The notes under the pieces: model-generated
What the model saw: the letters and a program-made list of their open reading frames with translations, nothing else
What the model was told of the DNA's origin: nothing
Database searches by the model: none
Source: Actinoplanes lobatus
GTDB taxonomy: Bacteria > Actinomycetota > Actinomycetes > Mycobacteriales > Micromonosporaceae
Reading direction: 5' to 3'
Length of the DNA stretch: 64,000 nt
Assembly: GCF_014205215.1 (NCBI RefSeq)
Contig: NZ_JACHNC010000001.1
Span: 997,001 to 1,061,000, forward strand
Shown: positions 36,085-44,251 of the stretch, piece by piece
How positions within the stretch are numbered: position 1 is the stretch's first letter
Layout: each line of letters begins with the position of its first letter
Made by a program: the position numbers and the translations under genes

Positions 36085-37023
36085 TCAGCGGAAATGGTCC
36101 CAGCCCGTGCCGCCGGTCCAGGGCTTGCGGTCGACGGTGACCCCGGTTCCGTCGAGCACCGAGCCGATCACCCGCCAGTGGTCGGGGAGGGTCACCCCGG
36201 GTGGGAAGGTCGCGGCGAGCGGGTGGTCGTCGCCTCCGGCGAGGAGCCAGACGTACGGGTCGACGCCGAGCGCCTTGGCCGCGTCCAGCATCTGGGCGGG
36301 CGGCTCGAAGGAGTCCCGCCGTACGTCGATCCCGACCACGCTGGCCTCCGCGATGTGCCCGAGGTCCTGGAGCAGCCCGTCGGACACGTCGATCATGGAG
36401 GTGGCGCCGAGCCGGGCCGCCTCGGGTCCGGCCGGGTACCGGACGTCCGGCCGCCGGTACGCGTCGACAAGCAGTTTCGGCGTCCGGAAGCCACGGGACA
36501 GCACGGTGAGGCCGGCCGCCGCGTACCCGATCCGCCCGCACAGGGCGACCACGTCCCCGGGCCGGGCCCCGTCCCGCCGGACCGGCGCCACCCCGCCCAG
36601 GTCACCCAATGCGGTGACGGCGATGGTGAGCGTGGGGCTGGCCGAGGTGTCCCCGCCGACCACGGTCGCGCCGACCAGCCCGGCTTCGGCGGAGAGGCCG
36701 TCGGCGAGTCCTTCGGCCCAGGTGACGTCGAGCCCGGTCGGTACGCACAGCGCCACCAGCAGGGCGGTGGGGGTGGCGCCCATGGCGGCGATGTCGGCCA
36801 GGTTGGCGGCGGCGGCGCGGTGGCCGACGTCTTCGGGCCCGCACCAGTCCCGGCGGAAGTGGCGCCCTTCGACCAGCACGTCGGTGGAGGCGACGACCCG
36901 TCCGTCGGCGGCGCGGACCACCGCGGCGTCGTCGCCGGGGCCGAGCAGGGTGGCGGATCCGGAGCCGAGCCGGGAGACGATTCGGCCGATCAGCCCGAAT
37001 TCACCGGCCTCTGCGATGCTCAC
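36085..37023 (-). CDS. thiL: Thiamine-monophosphate kinase
   Basis: This 312-residue enzyme phosphorylates thiamine phosphate to the diphosphate cofactor. It shows PurM-like fold motifs: GEFGLIGRIVSRL, LLGPGDDAAVV, STDVLVEGRHFRRDW, NLADIAAMGATPTALLVAL, GGDTSASPTLTIAV and MIDVSDGLLQDLGHIAEAS. The start is GTG. It is divergent from the Lrp-like gene, with a 98-bp gap holding both promoters. Confidence 0.96.
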   Translation of the reverse strand: MSIAEAGEFGLIGRIVSRLGSGSATLLGPGDDAAVVRAADGRVVASTDVLVEGRHFRRDWCGPEDVGHRAAAANLADIAAMGATPTALLVALCVPTGLDVTWAEGLADGLSAEAGLVGATVVGGDTSASPTLTIAVTALGDLGGVAPVRRDGARPGDVVALCGRIGYAAAGLTVLSRGFRTPKLLVDAYRRPDVRYPAGPEAARLGATSMIDVSDGLLQDLGHIAEASVVGIDVRRDSFEPPAQMLDAAKALGVDPYVWLLAGGDDHPLAATFPPGVTLPDHWRVIGSVLDGTGVTVDRKPWTGGTGWDHFR

Positions 37024-37121
37024 GTCTAAGTCCTTCGATGGTGGCGACCCGCTGCCGGGTCGCTTCGTACGGTAGTTTCACGACCGGGGATCACCGACGC
37101 ACTGGCGGATAGGAGTCGAAC

Positions 37122-37355
37122 GTGGTCCAGGCATACATCCTGATTCAAACGGAGGTCGGGAGGGCCCGTGACGTGGCCGCCGCGATCGAGAAGATACCGG
37201 GGGTGGTGCGGGTCGACGCCGTGACCGGTCCGTACGACGTGGTCGTGCTGACCGAGGCACACAGCGTGGACGAGTTGGGTGGCCTCATTGTGAGCAAGGT
37301 CCAGTACGTGCCGGGCATCACGAGGACGCTCACCTGCTCCGTGGTAAACCTCTGA
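37122..37355 (+). CDS. Stand-alone Lrp/AsnC ligand-binding (RAM) domain protein
   Basis: This 77-residue protein consists only of the C-terminal effector domain of Lrp/AsnC regulators (VQAYILIQTEVGRARDVAAA, VVRVDAVTGPYDVVVLTEAH, VQYVPGITRTLTCSVV). There is no DNA-binding helix-turn-helix. Such proteins form decamers or bind amino acids, and may modulate full-length Lrp proteins. The GTG start is followed after 1 nt by the DUF3515 gene. Confidence 0.9.
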   Translation: MVQAYILIQTEVGRARDVAAAIEKIPGVVRVDAVTGPYDVVVLTEAHSVDELGGLIVSKVQYVPGITRTLTCSVVNL

Positions 37356-37356
37356 C

Positions 37357-37983
37357 ATGGTGGACCTCGAGACCGCGAAGATCGAAGAAGCTCCGGACCG
37401 GACCCGTCGGGCCGCCGCGCTGTGGGCGACCGCAGTGGCCGTACCGGTGACTTTGATCGTAGGTCTCGTCGTCTTTTTCTCCTTGATTCCGGAGAAATCG
37501 GATGAACCGGCCAAAGTTCCCCAGGCCGTTCCGAGCACCCCGGTTCAGGTCGACGCCCCTCGACTGGACGAGGCGACCGCCCAGGTCTGCCTCGCGGTGA
37601 CCGCCCAGCTGCCCGCGAAGATCCGGGATCTGGACGCGCGCAAGGTCTCGGCCGGCCCGGAGCAGAACGCGGCCTACGGCGAGCCCCCGCTGCTCGTCTC
37701 CTGTGGCGTCCCGCAGCCGGCCATGTGCACGACGCTCGACGACAAGACCCCGGGCTGTGTCCCGATGGACACCGAGCTGCTGTTCATGGACGGGGTCTGC
37801 TGGTTCGGGAAGAACGACGACGGCACGGCCGTCCTCACCACGATGGACCGTGAGGTCCCGGTGCGGGTGACCGTGCCGTCGGCGTACCAGAATCCGGCCC
37901 AGTGGGCGAACGAGTTCTCCGAGACGGTCGTGAAGACCGTCAAGTCGAAGCCCGGGAACGCCATGCCCAGCGGCTGCGCCTGA
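37357..37983 (+). CDS. DUF3515 family membrane-anchored protein
   Basis: This 208-residue protein has one N-terminal TM (about 20-45; LWATAVAVPVTLIVGLVVFF) and an extracytoplasmic domain with conserved cysteines (VSCGVPQPAMCTTLDDKTPGC and GVCWFGKN). It matches the DUF3515 gene next to ddl in other actinomycetes (Rv2980 position). The function is unknown, and a cell-envelope role is possible from place alone. It starts 1 nt after the Lrp-like gene and is convergent with ddl. Confidence 0.88.
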   Translation: MVDLETAKIEEAPDRTRRAAALWATAVAVPVTLIVGLVVFFSLIPEKSDEPAKVPQAVPSTPVQVDAPRLDEATAQVCLAVTAQLPAKIRDLDARKVSAGPEQNAAYGEPPLLVSCGVPQPAMCTTLDDKTPGCVPMDTELLFMDGVCWFGKNDDGTAVLTTMDREVPVRVTVPSAYQNPAQWANEFSETVVKTVKSKPGNAMPSGCA

Positions 37984-37986
37984 GAC

Positions 37987-39081
37987 CTAGTGCAGCCCGG
38001 TCCCCCGGCGCAGCGCGGTCCGGATGAGACGGTCCACCACCTTGGGGTATTCCTCGCCGGTGGCCGCCCACATCTGCGGGAACATCGAGGTCGGCGTCAT
38101 GCCCGGCATGGTGTTGATCTCGTTGAGGAAGATCTCGCCGTCCGCCGTGACGAAGAAGTCGACACGCGCCAGCCCGGCACAGTCCAGCGCGGTGAAGGTC
38201 CGCAGCGCGAACTCCCGCACCCGCCTGGTCAGCTCCTCCGGCAGCGGCGCCGGGATCGTGTAGCGGCTGCCGACCAGGTACTTCGTCTCGAAGTCGTACC
38301 AGTCGGCGTCGTCGACGTGGATCTCGGCGAGCAGCGACGCCTCGGGCGCGCCACCGGCCTCGCCCTCCAGCACCCCGCACTCGATCTCGCGGCCCACGAT
38401 CGCGGCCTCCACCAGCACCTTCGGGTCGATCTCGCGGGCCGTGGCGATGGCCGCGTCCAGGTCGGCCCAGTCGCTGACCTTGGTGATGCCGGTCGACGAC
38501 CCGGCCCGGGACGGCTTCACGAAGACCGGCAGGCCGAGCCGCTCCTTGTCCGCCTCGGACAGCGACGTCCCGGCGCGCAGCACCGCGTACGGCCCGACCG
38601 GGATGCCCTCCGCGGCCGCCAGCTTCTTGGTGAACTCCTTGTCCATGGCCGCCGCCGAGGCGAACACGTTCGCGCCCACGTACGGGATACCGGCCATCTC
38701 CAGCATGCCCTGGATGGTGCCGTCCTCGCCGTACGCCCCGTGCAGCACCGGGAACACCACGTCCACACCGGCCAGCTCGGAGACGCCCTCGGCCGCGTCG
38801 CGCACGATCAGCTCGGTCGCCGTCGGGTCGGCCGCGAACACCACGGCGCTGCCGGACTCGGCCGTGATCTCCGGCAGCCGCCGGTCGCTGATCGAGAGCT
38901 GGGAGGCGTCACCCGAGGCGAGGACCCAGCGACCCTCACGGGTGATTCCGACCGGCAGCACCTCGTACTGATCCGGGTCCAGGGCACCCAGGATCGCACC
39001 GGCGCTGACACAGGAAATAGCGTGCTCAGTGCTGCGACCACCGAACACGATCGCGACGCGGGTCTTGCGGGGGGACGTCAC
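37987..39081 (-). CDS. ddl: D-alanine--D-alanine ligase
   Basis: This 364-residue ATP-grasp ligase makes the D-Ala-D-Ala dipeptide of peptidoglycan. It has VAIVFGGRSTEHAISCVSAG at the start, FPVLHGAYGEDGTIQGMLEM, KPSRAGSSTGITKV, and the C-terminal Mg site ALDCAGLARVDFFVT plus EINTMPGMTPTSMFPQMW. Normal D-Ala specificity is expected; the sequence does not suggest a D-lactate type. The GTG at 39081 is preferred over farther upstream starts because similarity begins here. Confidence 0.96.
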   Translation of the reverse strand: MTSPRKTRVAIVFGGRSTEHAISCVSAGAILGALDPDQYEVLPVGITREGRWVLASGDASQLSISDRRLPEITAESGSAVVFAADPTATELIVRDAAEGVSELAGVDVVFPVLHGAYGEDGTIQGMLEMAGIPYVGANVFASAAAMDKEFTKKLAAAEGIPVGPYAVLRAGTSLSEADKERLGLPVFVKPSRAGSSTGITKVSDWADLDAAIATAREIDPKVLVEAAIVGREIECGVLEGEAGGAPEASLLAEIHVDDADWYDFETKYLVGSRYTIPAPLPEELTRRVREFALRTFTALDCAGLARVDFFVTADGEIFLNEINTMPGMTPTSMFPQMWAATGEEYPKVVDRLIRTALRRGTGLH

Positions 39082-39201
39082 TCTTCTCTGCGCCTTCCAG
39101 CTAGCGGGCATGCCGGGGGTGACCCTACTCTGCGTAAGCCAGAATCGGGATTCGTGGCGGCGCCCGTGAAAGACGTGCAAGGCAGGGAGGACGAAGCGTT
39201 C

Positions 39202-39642
39202 ATGGCTCCAGCACTCCACGTGATCGCCGGACCAGGTCCGGGGCAGCTGGCGACGATGGCCCATCCGGCCGACGAGCCGTGGTCACCCCAGGAGCTGAGC
39301 GCGCTCGCCCGGGCCGGGGTCCAGGTGCTGGTGTCCTCCGCCGAGCCCGGCCCGGACACCGCGGGCATCGAGGTGGTGCCCTTCCCGATCTCCGACGGAA
39401 CCGCCACCCGCGACGAGGCCAACCGGGTGGTCGCGCTGGCCGTCCGTCTCGCCCGGGAGGTCCGCGCGGGCCGTTTCGTGGTCACCCAGGCGGCGGCCGA
39501 CAACGGCCGGTCGACACTGCTGGCCACCATGACGCTCGCCCTGCTCGGCATCCGCCCCGGCGAGGCGCTGCGCCGCACCGGCCCGTCCGGCACGCCCATC
39601 GCCCCCGACTGGCTGCACGACTTCGTCGCCACCCACGGCTGA
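39202..39642 (+). CDS. Tyrosine-phosphatase-like protein lacking the catalytic Cys
   Basis: This 146-residue protein has the outline of a small dual-specificity phosphatase: VLVSSAEPGPDTAGIEVVPF, a helical stretch, then VVTQAAADNGRSTLLATMTL. The last aligns with the P-loop HCxAGxGRS of the family, but Thr and Gln replace the His-Cys, so no phosphocysteine can form. The Arg-Ser at the loop end remain. The ATG is preceded by an AG-rich site. It is divergent from ddl. The call as pseudophosphatase is inferred from pattern only; it may simply be a related Rossmann-like protein. Confidence 0.65.
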   Translation: MAPALHVIAGPGPGQLATMAHPADEPWSPQELSALARAGVQVLVSSAEPGPDTAGIEVVPFPISDGTATRDEANRVVALAVRLAREVRAGRFVVTQAAADNGRSTLLATMTLALLGIRPGEALRRTGPSGTPIAPDWLHDFVATHG

Positions 39643-39908
39643 TCTTCCGGCCGCCGGCTCCCGTCACACCTTTCAAACCCGTTTCCGGTACGGGGTGGAG
39701 CGCCCCCAACCGCAGCACCCCGTCCCGTAGCGCACCGCGAGCCCCGTGCGTGGTCCAGACCATGCCGCGCCCGCCGGGCGTGAGCGGGGTGGTCCAGCCA
39801 ACGCCGTCCACAGACCACCACCCCACCCCTACGGCGGTGCACTCGACGTCCCCCGCAAAACGCCGCCGGTGTCGAGGCAGGCGTTTGCCGCGGAGCGAAG
39901 CGAAGCCA
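39643..39908. other. Convergent gap, 266 bp
   Basis: This lies between the phosphatase-like gene (plus) and the zinc-ribbon gene (minus). I see no protein-like frame and no clear hairpin terminator. The open minus-strand frame crossing it has no family resemblance. Confidence 0.5.
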
Positions 39909-40271
39909 TCAGGCACAGCTGAAGGTCTGCGGCAGGGCTCCGGCGTCCCACAGGGCGTCGAGGTGGGCGAGGAAGCCGGTCAGGCTGCGCTCCAGGTCGC
40001 GGCGTTCACCGGGCGGCAGGGTGGCCAGCGGATCGGAGAAGATCAGGCCCTCCGGATGCTTGGCGCGGGTGCCCACGAACCTGTCGCAGGCCCCGCACCA
40101 CACGTAGCTGACCAGGGTGGGCCGCTTGGCGTTGGCCGGCGTCGTGAAGTAGGCGCGCAGCCGCCGCTGCCCGCAGGCCGGGCAGTCCCGCTCCCCCGGG
40201 TCGGCGAAGAAGCTCGCCCCCTGGGTGAGCGCCGCCACCTCGTCACCGCTGAAACTGCTCCAGGCCGTCAC
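39909..40271 (-). CDS. Zinc-ribbon protein of unknown function
   Basis: This 120-residue protein has one zinc-ribbon-like pair set: CPACGQRRLRAYF and, 25 residues later, VWCGACDRFVG (two CxxC). An acidic/helical C-terminal half follows. The GTG start follows a plausible ribosome site. I do not recognise a named family. It lies 63 nt after the PLP-enzyme gene on the same strand. Confidence 0.72.
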   Translation of the reverse strand: MTAWSSFSGDEVAALTQGASFFADPGERDCPACGQRRLRAYFTTPANAKRPTLVSYVWCGACDRFVGTRAKHPEGLIFSDPLATLPPGERRDLERSLTGFLAHLDALWDAGALPQTFSCA

Positions 40272-40334
40272 GACAGGATCAACGCCCGGCCGCCGGACCG
40301 GCTGTCCCTGGCACCGCGGATGAGGGGCGGGCGG

Positions 40335-41444
40335 TCACGCCGACGCGTCCAGGGCGGCGATGATGTCGGCGAGCAGGTCGACGGTGTCCTCGATGCCGCA
40401 GGAGAACCGCAGGAAGCCGGGCGACGTGTCGTCACCCCACTGGGCGCGCCGGTCCGCCGTGGTGTGCACCCCGCCGAACGACGTGGCCGCGAACACCAGG
40501 TTCGCCGCGGACAGGAACCGCCCGGCCCGCTCGGCCGAGCCCAGGTCGAACGACACGATGCCGGGCACCCGCCGCATCTGCGCCGAGGCCACCGGGTAGG
40601 ACGGGTCGGTGGGTAGGCCCGGCCACCGTACGCCGGTCACGTCGGGGCGCGAGAGCAGCAGCTCGGCGACCGCGGCCGCGTTGGCGCTCTGCCGGGCCAG
40701 CCGCAGGTCGAGCGTCGCGATGGACCGGTGCGCCAGCCAGGAGTCGAACGCCCCGGGCACCGCGCCGGTCTGCTTGCGCCACGTCTCGATCTTGGCCAGC
40801 AGCGCGGGGTCACCGGCGGACACGTAACCGAGCAGCACGTCGGAGTGCCCGGTCAGCGCCTTGGTCCCGGACGCGACCACCAGGTCGGCGCCGAGGGCGA
40901 GCGGCGTCTGCCCGAGCGGTGTGGCGGTGGTGTTGTCGACCGCCACGAGCGCACCGGCCTCGTGGGCGGCGGCGGACACGGCGGTCACGTCGCACACGTC
41001 GAGCCCCGGGTTGGCCGGCGTCTCCAGCAGCACGAGACGCACCCCGGTGAAGTCCGGGTACGGTCCGGCGGTCGGTACCAGGATCGTCTTCACACCCAGG
41101 TCACGGAGGGTGCCCTCGGCGAATGCCCGTACCGTGAAATAGCCGTCCGCCGGAAGGGCGACCGTGTCGCCGGTGCGCAGCACCGCGAGCAGCAGCGCCG
41201 TGATCGCCGCCTGGCCGCTGGCGAAGACCAGCGTGGGCGCGCCCTCCAGGGAGCCGATCGCCGCCTCCAGGGCCCGCCTGGTCGGGTGCTCGGTGCGGGC
41301 GTAGCCGTTCTCCCCCGGCCCGGTCATCGGGTCCAGGTGGTAGGGCGCCGCGAACACCGGCCCGGGCAGGAACGGCTCGCCGACAACCGGCGCCGGCAGT
41401 CCGGCGTGCACCGACCGGGTGCCGTCCGAGAACGAGGAGCTCAC
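40335..41444 (-). CDS. Cys/Met-metabolism PLP-dependent enzyme
   Basis: This 369-residue aspartate-aminotransferase-fold enzyme belongs to the cystathionine gamma-synthase/lyase family. Features are [52 protein letters not shown] and the PLP lysine in [17 protein letters not shown]. Which reaction (beta/gamma elimination or replacement) cannot be told; actinomycetes often label it cystathionine gamma-lyase. The GTG start overlaps the gpsA stop by 4 nt. It is the last gene of the plsC-gpsA unit. Confidence 0.88.
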   Translation of the reverse strand: MSSSFSDGTRSVHAGLPAPVVGEPFLPGPVFAAPYHLDPMTGPGENGYARTEHPTRRALEAAIGSLEGAPTLVFASGQAAITALLLAVLRTGDTVALPADGYFTVRAFAEGTLRDLGVKTILVPTAGPYPDFTGVRLVLLETPANPGLDVCDVTAVSAAAHEAGALVAVDNTTATPLGQTPLALGADLVVASGTKALTGHSDVLLGYVSAGDPALLAKIETWRKQTGAVPGAFDSWLAHRSIATLDLRLARQSANAAAVAELLLSRPDVTGVRWPGLPTDPSYPVASAQMRRVPGIVSFDLGSAERAGRFLSAANLVFAATSFGGVHTTADRRAQWGDDTSPGFLRFSCGIEDTVDLLADIIAALDASA

Positions 41445-42433
41445 TCGGGTTTCATCTCCCGTGTCATCAGCAGTTTCACCGCGACCCGCGGGTCCACGCC
41501 CTCGTGGCACACGCGCTCGACCTGTTCGACGATCGGCATCTCCACGCCGTTCGCCCGGGCCAGGTCACGGATGGACAGGCAGCTCTTGACGCCCTCGGCG
41601 GTCTGCCGGGTGGCGATCTGCGCCTGTTCCAGGGAGTCGCCGCGGCCCAGGTGCTCGCCGAAGGTGCGGTTCCGGGCGAGCGGCGACGAGCAGGAGGCGA
41701 CCAGGTCGCCGAGGCCGGCCAGGCCGGCGAAGGTGAGCGGGTCGGCGCCGAGCGCCACGCCGAGCCGGGCGGTCTCGGCCAGGCCGCGGGTGATCAGCGA
41801 GGCCCGGGTGTTGTCACCGAGGCCGATGGCGACGGCCATCCCGTACGCCAGGGCGATCACGTTCTTGCAGGCGCCACCGAGTTCGCAGCCGATCACGTCG
41901 TCGCTGGTGTAGGGGCGGAAGTGGGGCGTGGCGATGGCGTGCTGGACCTGCCGGGCGCGGCTCTCGTCGGAGCACGCCACCACGGTCGTGGTGGGCTGCC
42001 CGGCGGCGATCTCGGGGGCCAGGTTGGGCCCGGAGACGACCACGACGCGGTCCGGGGCGACACCGGCCGTCTCCACGATGACCTCGCTCATCCGCTTGAG
42101 CGTGCCGAGTTCGATGCCCTTCATGAGGGAGACCACGGTGGCGTCGCCGGGGAACGAGCCGGCCCAGTCGGCCAGGTTGCCGCGCAGGGTCTGGGCGGGC
42201 ACCGCGATGGCGATCAGTTCGGCACCGGTGACGGCCTCCGCCAGGTCGGTGGTCGCGGTGACGGCCGGCCCGAGGCGGATGCCGGGGAGCGAGCCCTCGT
42301 TGGAGCCCTTCTCCCGGATCTCCGTGGCGACCGCCTCCCGCCGCGCCCACATGCGCACCTCCGACCCGGCCTCGCCGAGCACCTTGGCGAACGCGGTGCC
42401 CCAGGATCCGGATCCGATGACGGCCGCCTTCAT
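41441..42433 (-). CDS. gpsA: Glycerol-3-phosphate dehydrogenase [NAD(P)+]
   Basis: This 330-residue enzyme makes sn-glycerol 3-phosphate for phospholipid synthesis. The Rossmann motif [16 protein letters not shown] opens it. [19 protein letters not shown] and [13 protein letters not shown] follow, and the catalytic lysine sits in [17 protein letters not shown]. Length is standard. It overlaps the plsC stop by 4 nt, which puts two steps of lipid synthesis together. Confidence 0.97.
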   Translation of the reverse strand: MKAAVIGSGSWGTAFAKVLGEAGSEVRMWARREAVATEIREKGSNEGSLPGIRLGPAVTATTDLAEAVTGAELIAIAVPAQTLRGNLADWAGSFPGDATVVSLMKGIELGTLKRMSEVIVETAGVAPDRVVVVSGPNLAPEIAAGQPTTTVVACSDESRARQVQHAIATPHFRPYTSDDVIGCELGGACKNVIALAYGMAVAIGLGDNTRASLITRGLAETARLGVALGADPLTFAGLAGLGDLVASCSSPLARNRTFGEHLGRGDSLEQAQIATRQTAEGVKSCLSIRDLARANGVEMPIVEQVERVCHEGVDPRVAVKLLMTREMKPE

Positions 42434-43155
42434 GGCGCATCCTCCGAGGTAGTGGCCCGATGCGCGGGCCGGTCGTAGAGCGCCGGCGGTTCGCCGTCGC
42501 GGATCTCAGCGAGCAGGTCCCGGATGCCCAGCATGATCGCCTCGGTCATCTCCTCGAGCACCGCCCTGGTGGGTTCGACGCCGGCCCAGCGGCTGAGGTC
42601 GATCGGCGCGCCGGTGGTCACCGTGACGTGCGAGCGGCGCAGCTTGAGCCGGTTGGTACGCGGGTCGAAGATCGTCTGGGCGCCCCAGTTCGCGATCGGC
42701 ACCACCGGGGCGCCGGTCAGCAGCGCGAGCCGGGCCGCGCCGGTCTTGCCCCGCATCGGCCACAGCTCGGGGTGCCGGGTGGTCGTCCCCTCCGGGTAGA
42801 TCACCACGGCACCGCCCTCGCGTAGCGCCTCGACCAGCGTGTCCAGCGACTTCACCGCTTCCACACTGCCCCGTTCGACCGGGATCTGCCGGGTCTTGCG
42901 CAGCAGGAACCCGATCACCGGCACCTTCCAGACGCTGGCCTTGCCGAGGAACCGCGGCCACCGGCCGGCCCGCCAGACATAGTGCGCGACGACCAGGGGG
43001 TCGAAGTGCGACACGTGGTTCGGGACGAGGATCACCGGCCCGGTGGCCGGGACGTCGTTCATCCGGTGCCAGGTCTTGCGGGTCAGCACGGTCATCACCG
43101 GGAGGACCAGCATCACCGCGAGACGCTGCCAGAAACCGAGCCTGAGCTGTGCCAC
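42430..43155 (-). CDS. plsC: 1-acyl-sn-glycerol-3-phosphate acyltransferase
   Basis: This 241-residue membrane-associated acyltransferase has a TM-like N-terminal stretch ([15 protein letters not shown]), catalytic motif [13 protein letters not shown] (HX4D) and the substrate block [21 protein letters not shown]. It acylates lysophosphatidic acid or a related lipid. The GTG start ([10 protein letters not shown]) was chosen because upstream frame content is unrelated. It starts the plsC-gpsA-PLP unit and is divergent from cofC. Confidence 0.93.
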   Translation of the reverse strand: MAQLRLGFWQRLAVMLVLPVMTVLTRKTWHRMNDVPATGPVILVPNHVSHFDPLVVAHYVWRAGRWPRFLGKASVWKVPVIGFLLRKTRQIPVERGSVEAVKSLDTLVEALREGGAVVIYPEGTTTRHPELWPMRGKTGAARLALLTGAPVVPIANWGAQTIFDPRTNRLKLRRSHVTVTTGAPIDLSRWAGVEPTRAVLEEMTEAIMLGIRDLLAEIRDGEPPALYDRPAHRATTSEDAP

Positions 43156-43333
43156 GGCATCCCCCGTCCCTCGATCGGCGACGCCCCTGCGTTCACCTGC
43201 GACGAAATCATGCCCGCTCCCGCCCGGTGGAACCAGGCAGGGGTCGAACCGCCGCGTCGCAGGTGACGGACACACCAGCCGGAACGGCCCGCTCGCGCCG
43301 GGGCGGGACCGCCGGGTACGGCAGACTGGCCGG

Positions 43334-43978
43334 GTGGTGGTGCGGAGTTGGACGGTGGTCATCCCGGTGAAGCGGCTGGGCCTGGCGAAGACACGGCTGC
43401 GCGGCGCGGTTCCGCCGGACCGGCACCCGGATCTGGCGCTCGCCATGGTTCGCGACACGGCCGCCGCGGTGCTCTCCGCCACCGCGGTCGCCGGGCTGAT
43501 CGTGGTGACCGACGATCCGGCGGTCGGCGGCGCGGTCCGGGAGCTGGGCGCCCGGGTGGTGCCCGATCCGGGTGGCGGGCTGAACGCGGCGATGCGGTAC
43601 GGCGCCGACCAGGCGGCCGGGCTCGGCGCGTACCGGGCGGTGCTGGCCGGTGATCTGCCCGCGCTGCGCCCGGAGCAGCTGGACGAGGCGCTCGGCCGGG
43701 TGTCGGCCCGCAGCTTCGTGCCGGACGCCGCGGGCATCGGGACGGTGCTGCTCGCCGCGCCGCCCGGGCAGGCGCTCGACCCGCGGTTCGGCGGTCCGTC
43801 GGCGGCCGCGCACGCGGCCAGCGGGGCGGTCCGGCTGGTCCGGAAGTGGCCCGGTCTGCGGCAGGACGTGGACACCGCCGCCGACCTGGACGCGGTCCTC
43901 ACTCTGGGTGCGGGACCCCGGACGTGTGGCCTGCTGCGTGATCTCGGACTCACCACGGAGTGCGCGCCGGCCGCCTGA
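43334..43978 (+). CDS. cofC: 2-phospho-L-lactate/phosphoenolpyruvate guanylyltransferase (CofC/FbiD)
   Basis: This enzyme of about 214 residues takes part in coenzyme F420 biosynthesis. It matches WTVVIPVKRLGLAKTRL at the N terminus, GLIVVTDDPAVGG, and LAGDLPALRPEQLDEAL, a nucleotidyltransferase pattern. It is the Rv2983 (fbiD) equivalent by position next to ppk and gpsA. Three GTG codons in a row (43334, 43337, 43340) are possible starts, and the first is given. The cold-shock-like gene follows after 20 nt. Confidence 0.9.
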   Translation: MVVRSWTVVIPVKRLGLAKTRLRGAVPPDRHPDLALAMVRDTAAAVLSATAVAGLIVVTDDPAVGGAVRELGARVVPDPGGGLNAAMRYGADQAAGLGAYRAVLAGDLPALRPEQLDEALGRVSARSFVPDAAGIGTVLLAAPPGQALDPRFGGPSAAAHAASGAVRLVRKWPGLRQDVDTAADLDAVLTLGAGPRTCGLLRDLGLTTECAPAA

Positions 43979-43998
43979 ACCGGGTAGCGTGCGATGTC

Positions 43999-44196
43999 AT
44001 GCAGGGCACGATCGCGACCTTCGACCCGCAGACCCGCAGCGGCTCGCTGCTGCTCGACGACGGGACACCGCTGGTCTTCGGCCCGGAGGCGTTCGACCGC
44101 TCCGGGCTGCGGCTCCTCCGCCTCGGTCAGCGGGTCACCATCGAGCCGGATGAGGCGGGAGCGGTCCGCCGTGTGTTGATTCCCGGAGTCGCCTGA
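43999..44196 (+). CDS. Cold-shock-domain-like protein
   Basis: This 65-residue protein has a CSD-like beta-barrel pattern (MQGTIATFDPQTRSGSLLLD, then LRLLRLGQRVTIE). The aromatic RNP motifs (KGFGFI, VFVHF) of true cold-shock proteins are mostly lost, so nucleic-acid binding is uncertain. The ATG is preceded by a weak ribosome site. It lies between cofC and ppk on the same strand. Confidence 0.82.
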   Translation: MQGTIATFDPQTRSGSLLLDDGTPLVFGPEAFDRSGLRLLRLGQRVTIEPDEAGAVRRVLIPGVA

Positions 44197-44251
44197 ATTG
44201 ATCATCCGCTAGTTCGTTTCACGTTCCGCCGAAAGCGGCGATGATGGACCC

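Noticed and set aside
39482..39916. Minus-strand frame filling the convergent gap
   Set aside because: It overlaps the phosphatase-like gene, and its composition follows GC bias, not a protein family.
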